Assembly: GCF_017310015.1 (NCBI RefSeq)
Contig: NZ_CP022297.1
Coordinates: 3,720,001 to 3,784,000 of the forward strand
Length of the DNA: 64,000 nt
Direction of reading: 5' to 3'
Origin: Marinobacterium iners
GTDB lineage: Bacteria; Pseudomonadota; Gammaproteobacteria; Pseudomonadales; Balneatricaceae
The notes under the pieces are model-generated. The model was not told where the DNA came from and made no database searches. It worked only from the letters and a program-made list of their open reading frames with translations. Numbering within the stretch: the stretch's first letter is position 1; every line of letters starts with the position of its first letter. A program made the position numbers and the translations under genes. Below, one piece after another: positions 51,955 through 60,114 of the stretch.

Positions 51955-54126
51955 CTAAAACTCGTAGCGAATACCGGCAAAGAACTGACGCTGACGCCCC
52001 GCCACCTTGCCATCCACCCGGCTGACCAGATATTCGCGATCGGTCAGGTTGTACACACTGCCGAACAGGGTGATATCGCTGCCGGGCTTTGTGTAGTTGA
52101 TGGAAGCGTTCCAGAGGCTGTAGCCGTCAATCATGCCCTCTTGACCATTGGCACTTTCGACACGCGTGTTCTCGCCATCCACAAACTGTCGGCTGATGTA
52201 GTCCACACCGATGCGGGTATCCAACCCGTATGGGTTTTCGTAACCCAGGCTGAGTGAGGCCATGTGACGGGGGGCATACGGCATGCGGTTACCCGCTGCA
52301 ATATTCTCCGACGGTACGGCCTTGCTGAACTCGGCCTTGAACAGGTTGGTATAGGAACCCGTTAAATAGACGTTGTGAGCACTGTCATAGAAGGTGCCGA
52401 AATCGATTCGGCCCGCCAACTCGATACCTGCCTGCTCCGACTCACCGGCATTGAAGAAACGGCCGCTGTCCTGAATTACGATCTCCTGGAAATCGGTATA
52501 GAACAGCGTTCCCGCCAGGGAGACACCATCGAAGTAGTCACTGCGCAAACCCAGTTCCCAGTTGGTGCTTTTTTCGGGGCTGGTTTTGGACAGCACCACA
52601 CCATCACCCACCTCTCCCAAATCACGATCAGGGCGCGGAGGGGCAATACCGCGGTGTACACCGGCAAAAACGGTTGTGTTGTCGATGCCATTCCAGGCGA
52701 TACCGAAGCCTGGCAGAACATCGGTTGAACGGTTGGTCTGACGAATGTCCTGCGGGTCGCCTTCCGCCCAGACCACATCGGTCTTGATGCTCAGATCCTC
52801 GATTCGAACACCGGGAGTAAAGGACCAGTCACCGAGGTGGAACGTGTTTTGGGCGAAGTAGGAGATCGCTTCGACATCGATGCGAATATCTTCACGCAGA
52901 TAGTCCGTGCCAAAGGACTTGAGCCAGTCCAGATCGCGAGCACGCGGGTCACCATCACGGAACTGACGACGACGAATGTCCTCTTCGTGGTACCGAACGC
53001 CGACGACAGCATCACTGTCGAGGCCAAACAGGGTGTGATTGAAGTCCAAACGGGATTCAATACCCCAGTATTCATAGTCACGGGGACGGTGACGTCCGCC
53101 ACAGGCGTCTGCGTTGGCAGCGGTCGCCGCCGTGCCACAGCGATCCAACTCTGAATAGGCAGTACCGTCAATAATGTAGCTGCCATCGCCCGGCTCATTG
53201 ACCTGCCGGAAAGACGAGCGATAGGCATCCGCATAATAGGCTTGGGTATTGAGCGTGGCACTGTCGTTGATATCAAAGATGTGCTTCAGCTGCACACTGT
53301 CGCGCTGATGCTCGAAACGGTCATGATCGGAGGTGGGTGCCTGAAATTTGTCCTGAGCGTACTCCAGCTGCCCCAGGCCGGTTTCGGTAATGGCCGAATC
53401 TTCTTCAAAGCGACTGACCTTGGCAATCAGCGTTTGCCGATCCGTCAGGTTGAGCTGCCCCTTGATGGAAAATTCGGTGACATCAAAGTCATGCCCACGA
53501 CGAACGCCATCACCCTGCTTCTGCAGTGCATCAATCATGATACCGCCGGTGTCATTTCCGTAGCCCAGGCGCGTATGCGCACCTCGGAACCCCTGATTAC
53601 CGGCGTCCATAGTGACAGCGCCTTCAAAGCCATCGGTCGGCACCGGGCGTGTCACGAAGTTGATCATGCCACCCACGGTTTGTGGCCCGTGCAGTATCTG
53701 CCCCGAGCCTTTTACCACCTCGATGCGCTCAACTCTGTCCAGCGGGGTCGAGTAGTGTGCTGATGGGTCGCCATAAGGGCCCAGAAACAGCGGCATGCCA
53801 TCTTCCATCAACAGGGTGCGGGAAGTACGGCGGGGGTTGAGGCCACGCACCCCGATGTTGAGCGCCAGGCCATAGCTGTCTTCATCAACCGCATTGATAC
53901 CGGGGACGGTTTTCAGTGCTTCCTTCACGGTAAACGGCCGACGACGTTCAAGGTCACGCTCGTCCACAATATCAAATGAACCGGGAACCGCTTCCAGTCG
54001 GTCGGGCAAAATGCCGGTAACCGTCAGTGTGTTTATGCTGTCCACCTGCTCCGCCTGCAAGGCGAATGGGACCAGCATCAGCGAAGAGGCGATGGCACTG
54101 CTGAGCAGTTTCTTGCGAAAAAACAT
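51955..54126 (-). CDS. TonB-dependent receptor, FecA-like
   Basis: A 723-aa outer-membrane receptor with a signal peptide (SLMLVPFALQA, cleavage near residue 25). Its plug contains GVRGLNPRRTSRTLLMEDGM, PLFLGPYGDPSAHYSTPLDR and HGPQTVGGMINFVTRPVP, strongly like FecA-type Fe-dicitrate receptors but without the N-terminal signalling extension. The barrel ends RQFFAGIRYEF. It is monocistronic with its own terminator. The likely ligand is an iron chelate; exact identity is unknown. Confidence 0.87.
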   Translation of the reverse strand: MFFRKKLLSSAIASSLMLVPFALQAEQVDSINTLTVTGILPDRLEAVPGSFDIVDERDLERRRPFTVKEALKTVPGINAVDEDSYGLALNIGVRGLNPRRTSRTLLMEDGMPLFLGPYGDPSAHYSTPLDRVERIEVVKGSGQILHGPQTVGGMINFVTRPVPTDGFEGAVTMDAGNQGFRGAHTRLGYGNDTGGIMIDALQKQGDGVRRGHDFDVTEFSIKGQLNLTDRQTLIAKVSRFEEDSAITETGLGQLEYAQDKFQAPTSDHDRFEHQRDSVQLKHIFDINDSATLNTQAYYADAYRSSFRQVNEPGDGSYIIDGTAYSELDRCGTAATAANADACGGRHRPRDYEYWGIESRLDFNHTLFGLDSDAVVGVRYHEEDIRRRQFRDGDPRARDLDWLKSFGTDYLREDIRIDVEAISYFAQNTFHLGDWSFTPGVRIEDLSIKTDVVWAEGDPQDIRQTNRSTDVLPGFGIAWNGIDNTTVFAGVHRGIAPPRPDRDLGEVGDGVVLSKTSPEKSTNWELGLRSDYFDGVSLAGTLFYTDFQEIVIQDSGRFFNAGESEQAGIELAGRIDFGTFYDSAHNVYLTGSYTNLFKAEFSKAVPSENIAAGNRMPYAPRHMASLSLGYENPYGLDTRIGVDYISRQFVDGENTRVESANGQEGMIDGYSLWNASINYTKPGSDITLFGSVYNLTDREYLVSRVDGKVAGRQRQFFAGIRYEF

Positions 54127-54234
54127 GGGTCACTCCTGTTGCCGAGAGGACAGCCTCTGCCAATGAGAGGGCTGGCAAAATTGTTGCAGCAGTATGTGAT
54201 GAGCAACAAAACGCTGTCGTCGGCAACAGGTAGC

Positions 54235-54261
54235 GGTACTGGCGTACTTTGGTACTACGCC
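54235..54261. repeat. Short repeats upstream of the FecA-like receptor
   Basis: Inverted repeat GGCGTA-N9-TACGCC (54241-54261) overlaps two direct copies of GGTACT (54235-54240, 54251-54256). It lies 110-130 bases before the receptor start, where an operator might be. No known regulator consensus fits well. Confidence 0.3.
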
Positions 54262-54313
54262 CGCAACAGAGCGAAAAAATCCTGTATCTGACGGGAAAAA
54301 TTCCCGGTTAATA

Positions 54314-55117
54314 TTAGCCGAAACGGTACCCGGACAGGCTTGTCTCCAGTACCCGATCTACAAACACGTGCCGCCCCTGATCATCACCGGCAGCACCCGC
54401 CGCCAGCATCAGTGGCAGCAAGTGCTCCTCTTGCCGCTCCGGATGGCATTCACGCGCCCTCGGAGCCTGATCCCAGCGCGCCAGCGCCTGCCAGCGCACA
54501 GCAGGGTCGGCCTCGACCGTCTGCGCCAGCCAGACATCAAACTCATCCGAGATCGGGCCAAAACGCGGGTCGCGATAGCCACGCATGTTGTGGAAACTCA
54601 TGCCACTGCCCACGATCAATACGCCCTCATTCCGCAGCGATTGCAGTGCTCGGCCCGCCTGCAAATGCGCCTCAGCATCCAGATCCCGACGCAGTGACAG
54701 CTGTACCACCGGGATCTCCGCCTCCGGGAACATCAGCTTGAGCGGAATGAACATGCCATGGTCGAAGCCCCGGCCGGCATCGGTTGCAGCCGGCAGCTCG
54801 GCCTGCTGCAGCAGCTCAACCACACGCTGTGCCAATGCCGGCTGGCCGGGAGCCGGGTAGGTCAGCTCGTAGGTGTGTGGTGGAAAATTGTAGTAGTCAT
54901 AGATAAGATCCGGCTGTTCACCCGAGGTAGTGCTGAACACGGGCTCAAGCCAGTGGGCCGATACCAGCAGGATCGCCTTGGGCTGTTCCGGCAGGGTCTC
55001 GCGAATGCCACGCAGAAACGCTTCCATCCGATCCCAGGCATCGGGCGGATTCCAGTCCATGAAAAAACAGGGGCCTGCCCCGTGCGGCACAAAAAAGGTG
55101 GGCTGAGTGGATGACAT
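54314..55117 (-). CDS. DODA-type class III extradiol dioxygenase-like protein
   Basis: A 267-aa protein of the LigB/YgiD family, which cleaves catechol-type substrates such as DOPA using a metal bound by histidines. Visible ligand regions are FFVPHGAGPCFFMDW, LVSAHWLEPVFST and GFDHGMFIPLKLMFPEAEIP, with SGMSFHNMRGY later. The ATG at 55117 (GGAGTGATCCCC upstream) is preferred over 55156. It stands between the receptor and a small unknown gene, both in the same direction. Confidence 0.85.
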   Translation of the reverse strand: MSSTQPTFFVPHGAGPCFFMDWNPPDAWDRMEAFLRGIRETLPEQPKAILLVSAHWLEPVFSTTSGEQPDLIYDYYNFPPHTYELTYPAPGQPALAQRVVELLQQAELPAATDAGRGFDHGMFIPLKLMFPEAEIPVVQLSLRRDLDAEAHLQAGRALQSLRNEGVLIVGSGMSFHNMRGYRDPRFGPISDEFDVWLAQTVEADPAVRWQALARWDQAPRARECHPERQEEHLLPLMLAAGAAGDDQGRHVFVDRVLETSLSGYRFG

Positions 55118-55139
55118 GGGGATCACTCCTGTTGCGGAT

Positions 55140-55541
55140 TTAAACGATATATTCACAGACCAGGGTGGCAGAGCTGTCCTGCAACGCCAGACTGATCAGA
55201 ACACGGTCACATTCAAGTGCTCCGGCCGCCATGCGGTGGCGGTCAAAGGCGGCCTCAACGCCGGATACTCGGCAGTGCTCAAAGCGGGTGGGCGGCGCTG
55301 TGCTTGCACGCTCGCCGGCCGGCAGCTCGATGTACAGGGTTCGCAGATCGGGCGCGGTGTCGGCGGCCTTTTCCAGCCAGCGGACCAGCGCTCCCGGCTG
55401 CTCGATACGCGTGAGCGCAAAGTGATGATCCAGCAGTGAGAACTGCAGCACGTCGCCTTGCTGAACCAGCAGGCCGCCCAGCATTTCAAGCTGCTCCACC
55501 AGGTTGTGTTCACTCAACGGTTCGGAGGGAAATCGAAACAC
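55140..55541 (-). CDS. Unknown 133-aa protein upstream of the dioxygenase
   Basis: Not recognised. A soluble acidic protein (EQLEMLGGLLVQQGDVLQFS, LRTLYIELPAGERASTAPPT) with no membrane segment. It lies 22 bases upstream of the dioxygenase start in the same direction, so the two likely share a transcript. The open frame uses codons like its neighbours and the ATG at 55541 has an AGGAGAG-like sequence upstream. Confidence 0.55.
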   Translation of the reverse strand: MFRFPSEPLSEHNLVEQLEMLGGLLVQQGDVLQFSLLDHHFALTRIEQPGALVRWLEKAADTAPDLRTLYIELPAGERASTAPPTRFEHCRVSGVEAAFDRHRMAAGALECDRVLISLALQDSSATLVCEYIV

Positions 55542-56951
55542 CTGCCACTCTCCTCATACCTGTGACCACTCAGTATATTGGACTGCAGTGGCGCATATTC
55601 AACAGCCTCTCTGCCCGCGGCTGGAAACCGCGTGCTGGAAACACTATACAGTAACGACGGGGAACCGCCCCGAAGACACCCAACCTGCCAACAAGGATAG
55701 CCCGTGACCCTGAACGATCTTTTCACCCCTGCATTGGGTTTCGCCACTCTGGCACTGGCAAGTCTGGCCTGCCAGTGGCTGGCCTGGCGACTGCGCCTGC
55801 CGGCGATTCTGTTTCTGTTGTTGACCGGCATTCTGGTGGGCCCCATCGGCGGGTGGCTGTCACCGGATCTTTTTCTGGATGAGTTGCTGTTCCCACTGGT
55901 GTCACTCAGCGTCGCCCTGATCCTGTTCGAGGGCAGCCTGACACTGAAGTTCAGTGAACTGCGCGAGACCGGCACCGTCGTCCGCCGACTGGTGACACTG
56001 GGTGCACTGGTGACCTGGGCCGTGATCAGTTTCGCAACCCACTGGCTGATCGGGCTGTCGCCCGCGCTGTCCGCCCTGTTCGGTGCACTGGTGGTCGTTA
56101 CCGGCCCGACCGTTGTTGTGCCCATGCTGCGCACCCTGCACGCCAAACCCCGCATTGCCGAAGTGCTGCGCTGGGAAGGTATATTGATTGACCCTCTGGG
56201 TGCTCTGCTGGCGGTGTTAGTATTCCAGTGGCTGATTGCCACCGGCAGTGGCGAAAACGGTTTTCTCGCCAGCCTGATGATCTTTTTCAAAGTCACGCTG
56301 GCCGGCACCATCATTGGCCTGTTGGCGGGCTGGCTGCTGGCTCTGGCATTGCGGCGTTACTGGATTCCGGAGTATCTGGAAGTGCTGGCCGCCATTGCCG
56401 CTGTGCTGGTGACCTTCTCACTGTCCAACCATCTCGCTCATGAGTCCGGTCTGCTGGCCGTGACGCTGATGGGGATCTGGCTGGCCAATGCCAAGGGGAT
56501 CGATATCGACGAAATTCTGGCCTTCAAGGAACACCTTGCCACCCTGCTGATTTCTGGGCTTTTCATTCTACTGGCTGCCCGGCTGGATCTGCAGGCATTG
56601 CTGGCACTGGGCTGGCCGGCATTGGTGCTGTTGGCCGTCATTCAATTCATCGCACGCCCATTATCGGTTTGGGCCAGCACGCTCGGCAGTAATCTGAGCT
56701 GGCCGGAGCGAGGATTGATCGCCTGGATCGGCCCACGCGGCATTGTCGCAGCGGCGGTCTCGGCCCTCTTTGCTCTCAAGCTTGAGCAGGCCGGATATGA
56801 AGACGCCGGACTGATCAGTGCACTGACCTTTGCCGTCATCATCGGCACTGTAGTGTTTCAGAGCGCCACGGCTCGCCCGGTTGCCAAGGCGCTGAGCGTG
56901 ACTGAACCGGAGCCGCGCGGCCTGTTGCTTATAGGTGCCAACCCGGCCGCT

Positions 56952-56955
56952 CTAG
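56952..56955. repeat. Target site duplication CTAG, left copy
   Basis: CTAG directly before the IS left end; repeated at 58533-58536 after the right end. Confidence 0.85.
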
Positions 56956-58532
56956 CAGTCTGTCGGATTAACGTGGCTCGTCGGAGTGACAGAGCCCTTT
57001 ATCGCTTTCAATGATCGCCAAACAGCCATCATGACCTGTGCATTCGCTTTACCGCTGTTCGACCCCCTATGCGGCTGTCACAGGCGCTCATTTCCAGCAG
57101 TGTCTGTCAGCTCACTACTAAGCGATGCATACGCTTGATATTCCATGCCAAGGTCGCCAAACGCCACTCACCACTGACGTTGTCCAGCCCTCTGAGTGAG
57201 AACTGCCTGAACCCCATAACGTGTTTGAGGATGCCGAACACGGGTTCCACAGTATGTTTGCGCAGGGCATAACGGGCCCGTCCCGCCTGTGTTTTCAGAC
57301 GATAGGCCATCTGCTCAACGGGGTCATCACTGTCCGGTGCCACCGGCTCGGCTGCAAAGCGCTCAAGGAGCGGCAGGTGGTGAACGTCTCGTTTCATGGC
57401 AATAAGAGGCTCAATACCTTGCTGAGCGCACACCTTAACATTCTCCGCACTGAAGTAACCGGTATCCGCCAGCAGATGGGTCACCTTGCCTAATGAGGCT
57501 GGCAAGGCGGTCAATGCGTTCAGTAGCGGCATGACTTGTTGCTTGTCATTCGTCGCCTGCGTGACGTGGACAGAGGTGACCAACATGCTCTCAGTATCCA
57601 CCGCTGCCTGGGCGTTATAGCACTGATCAAAGCCCTTACCCGTGATCGGCATGATGCGTGACTGCGGATCCGTGAGGTTCGCCTGATCCTTATCGCGTGG
57701 ACCACCCATCGGGGGCTTGGGGTCACGCCCACGCGGCTTTTTGCCTGCCTTTCGCTGCGCATCGCGATTGGCTGTTTTATCCTGGTAAGCGGTTTGTTCT
57801 GCGGCATCCCGTTCTTGCGCACGGGCTTCGATTTTGAGCTTTGCCTCTGCAATGGCCGCCAAACGGGCTTCACGCCGCGCGATTTCGGCCGGAATGTCCA
57901 TACCATCGGTCGCGACATCGTTGTCGGCCGCCTCGGCCCGTTGAATCAAGGCGTTTACCTCGGTCTTGAGCTGAGCCTCCAGCTTCTTGGCATGTCCATA
58001 GGACAGCGCCTTGTGCTTGCTGGCATTGGCTTTAACCTTGGTGCCATCGAGGGCGATGGTGCCGAACTTGAGCAGTTTCATCTCACGTGCCAGCAACAGT
58101 ACCTGAACAAACAGTTGTTCCAGCTCAGGTAAAAAGCGACGGCGGAAAGTGGCCAGCGTATCGTGGTCGGGGTGGGTGTTCGCGGCCAGGTAGCGGAAGG
58201 CAATCGAGTCGTAGGTGGCGCGTTCGATCTTGCGGCTGGAGATCACGCCAGTGGCGTAGCCGTAGATCAGCAGGCTCAGCAATACCGCAGGATGATGCGC
58301 CTTGTGGCCTCGGCCAGCGTACTGCTGTGTCAACGCAGACAAGTCCAGCTGTTCGACCACATCGACGACAAAGCGCGCCAGGTGCTCATCAGGCAACCAC
58401 TCATCAACCGAAGGTGGCAGCAGGTAGTCGGTCTGGCGGTCTACTGGAATAAAGCGACTCATGATGACGCTCCGGTCATGGCTCGATAACAGGTGGATTA
58501 TCTCACAGGGCTATCGAAAACCCGACAGACTG
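56956..58532 (-). mobile_element. IS1182-family insertion sequence
   Basis: A 1577-bp element with inverted ends CAGTCTGTCGG(A/G)TT and flanking CTAG duplications, holding a single DDE transposase on the minus strand. Clean ends and an intact transposase suggest recent insertion. It interrupts a cation:proton antiporter gene. Confidence 0.9.
57107..58462 (-). CDS. IS1182-family transposase
   Basis: A 451-aa DDE transposase. The N-terminal InsH-type region (LLPPSVDEWLPDEHLARFVV) is followed by the catalytic acids: D in TIALDGTKVKANAS, D in HLLADTGYFSAEN and E in KHTVEPVFGILKHVMGFRQF. A lysine/arginine- and alanine-rich helical insert lies between about residues 160 and 260. GGAG is 8 bases before the ATG. 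The gene appears intact and the element potentially active. Confidence 0.9.
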   Translation of the reverse strand: MSRFIPVDRQTDYLLPPSVDEWLPDEHLARFVVDVVEQLDLSALTQQYAGRGHKAHHPAVLLSLLIYGYATGVISSRKIERATYDSIAFRYLAANTHPDHDTLATFRRRFLPELEQLFVQVLLLAREMKLLKFGTIALDGTKVKANASKHKALSYGHAKKLEAQLKTEVNALIQRAEAADNDVATDGMDIPAEIARREARLAAIAEAKLKIEARAQERDAAEQTAYQDKTANRDAQRKAGKKPRGRDPKPPMGGPRDKDQANLTDPQSRIMPITGKGFDQCYNAQAAVDTESMLVTSVHVTQATNDKQQVMPLLNALTALPASLGKVTHLLADTGYFSAENVKVCAQQGIEPLIAMKRDVHHLPLLERFAAEPVAPDSDDPVEQMAYRLKTQAGRARYALRKHTVEPVFGILKHVMGFRQFSLRGLDNVSGEWRLATLAWNIKRMHRLVVS

Positions 58533-58536
58533 CTAG
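58533..58536. repeat. Target site duplication CTAG, right copy
   Basis: CTAG directly after the IS right end, matching 56952-56955. Confidence 0.85.
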
Positions 58537-59115
58537 CACTGGCCGAGTGCCTGCAGAAAGAGGAGGTGCCTCTATTGGTGGTGGACACCCTCTGGGATGC
58601 GATTCGGGATGCCCGCATGCGCGGACTCAGAACCTTGTGCGGCAACCCGTTGGCCGCGGTGGTCGATGATCGGCTGGACCTGGCCGGACTGGGGCATCTG
58701 TTGACGCTGACACCACAGCGGGAATGGAACGCCCTGCTGTGCCAGCATTTCCGACGCGACTTTCCGGCTCGGCAGATCTTCACGATCCGCACGGAAAAAC
58801 ACCAACAGGCGAGACTCAAGCTGGCAGAAGAGCATCAGGGTCAGCCACTGGGGCCCGAGCCACTGAACTTCGGCCAGCTCGCCGGCCTGATCAGTCGCGG
58901 GGCACACTTCAGGGCTACACGTTTCAGCGAGAGCTATGACTTCAAACAGTGGCAGCAGCAGGATGCGTCGGGCGTACGCATGCCCGTCGCGCTGATCAGC
59001 CCGGACCGGCATCTGCGGCTGTTGTCCGATTCCGATGAGGTCGGTCCGGGGGCGGACTGGACCCTGATCTATCTGGATACCGCCGAAAAAGCGGCAAACG
59101 GCAAGGTCCGAGAGA

Positions 59116-59478
59116 TCAGCGGCTGACCCAGTTACCTGATGTCAGCCGTTGTCCCGGCTCAACCGTCGGGTTGTAGAGATAGAGCCAAGCACGGCCATGG
59201 GGGGTGTCCACCTGAATTCGGTCATACAGTCCGGTGTGCGGTGCATGGGCACAGTATTCCTCCAGTTCGTCCAGAGCGGCAAAAGTCGCCGCATTCACAC
59301 GGTACACCTCGACCTGCGTCTGGCCCGGTTCCCGCTTAACCGCCGGCCAAGGCCCCAGGTCATAGAGCGCGAAGCCATCCAGCCGTGTTGAACCAAGATA
59401 CTCGGCACCGCTGAGAAAGTGGTGGTTGCCTTGCCCCTGTTTGAGAGTGCCATATACGGCGACCCGAATCTGCTCCAT
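59116..59478 (-). CDS. Gamma-glutamylcyclotransferase-like (AIG2 family) protein
   Basis: A 120-aa protein of the GGCT/AIG2 fold, with the substrate-binding YGTLKQGQGNHHFL near the N-terminus and the catalytic glutamate region LDELEEYCAHAPHTGLYDR. The frame opens at 59631, but the ATG at 59478 (AGAGGA upstream) is the family start. The enzyme class releases 5-oxoproline from gamma-glutamyl amines; substrate is uncertain. It converges with the antiporter remnant, overlapping its 3' end by 11 bases, and is divergent from the lipocalin. Confidence 0.83.
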   Translation of the reverse strand: MEQIRVAVYGTLKQGQGNHHFLSGAEYLGSTRLDGFALYDLGPWPAVKREPGQTQVEVYRVNAATFAALDELEEYCAHAPHTGLYDRIQVDTPHGRAWLYLYNPTVEPGQRLTSGNWVSR

Positions 59479-59548
59479 TGCCAATCCTCTGCGTATGAAC
59501 GGGTCAGCTATTCTTAAATACCTTAAGGCCATTGAGCAAGGAGATCCC

Positions 59549-60061
59549 ATGCGCACGTTTTTTCTCGGTCTGATACTGCTGACGCTGACCGCCTGCACCA
59601 GCCTGCCCGATCGAGTCGAGCCGGTGAGCAACTTCGAGTTGAACCGTTATCTGGGCACCTGGTATGAGATCGCACGGCTGGATCATTCGTTCGAGCGCGA
59701 CCTGAGCCAGGTGCAGGCCGAGTACAGTCTGAGAGACGATGGCGGGGTGAAAGTGATCAACCGGGGTTTCGACGCCGCCCGAGGTGAGTGGCGCGAGGCC
59801 GAGGGCAAGGCGTATTTCGTTGAGGACAGCAACACCGGCTACCTGAAAGTGTCGTTCTTCGGTCCTTTCTATGGTGCCTATGTGATCATGGAACTGGACC
59901 ACAAGGGCTATCAGTACTCACTGGTCAGCGGCCCGGATCGAGATTACCTGTGGATATTGTCGCGCACGCCGAAGATGGATGCCGATACGCTGGAGCGGCT
60001 GGTTGCCATCGCCTGCAAGGCAGGTTATCAGGTGGATGAGCTGATTTATGTGAACCATTGA
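59549..60061 (+). CDS. blc: Outer-membrane lipoprotein lipocalin (Blc-like)
   Basis: A 170-aa bacterial lipocalin. It has a lipoprotein signal with lipobox LTAC (Cys about residue 16), the lipocalin GxW motif in LGTWYEIARLDHSFERDL and the later stretches KVSFFGPFYGAYVIMELD and YLWILSRTPKMD. It binds lipids or lysophospholipids at the outer membrane. The ATG at 59549 follows AAGGAGA; an upstream open frame to 59426 lacks support. Confidence 0.9.
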   Translation: MRTFFLGLILLTLTACTSLPDRVEPVSNFELNRYLGTWYEIARLDHSFERDLSQVQAEYSLRDDGGVKVINRGFDAARGEWREAEGKAYFVEDSNTGYLKVSFFGPFYGAYVIMELDHKGYQYSLVSGPDRDYLWILSRTPKMDADTLERLVAIACKAGYQVDELIYVNH

Positions 60062-60080
60062 TCAGTTTTGAGCGGATACA

Positions 60081-60109
60081 AAGGTGCCCGCCCTGACAGC
60101 GGGTACCTT
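60081..60109. terminator. Hairpin between the convergent lipocalin and metE genes
   Basis: Stem AAGGT-CCCGC with GCGGG-ACCTT, one central mismatch, 7-base loop. Followed rightward by gATTTT, so it best serves the lipocalin gene but could stop both. Confidence 0.7.
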
Positions 60110-60114
60110 GATTT

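Larger units (their letters stand above)
55704..59126 (+). pseudogene. CPA1/NhaP-type cation:proton antiporter split by an IS
   Basis: The 5' part (55704-56955) encodes about 12 membrane helices with the antiporter core GLISALTFAVIIGTVVFQSA and ALVVVTGPTVVVPMLRTLHA. The 3' part (58537-59126) encodes a soluble RCK-like tail (PLLVVDTLWDAIRDARMRGL). Removing the IS and one CTAG copy restores one frame of 613 aa across the join (IGANPAALALAECLQKEE). The gene was therefore intact until the insertion. As it stands the first part would give a 436-aa protein with an IS-derived tail, which may keep some transport function. Confidence 0.88.
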
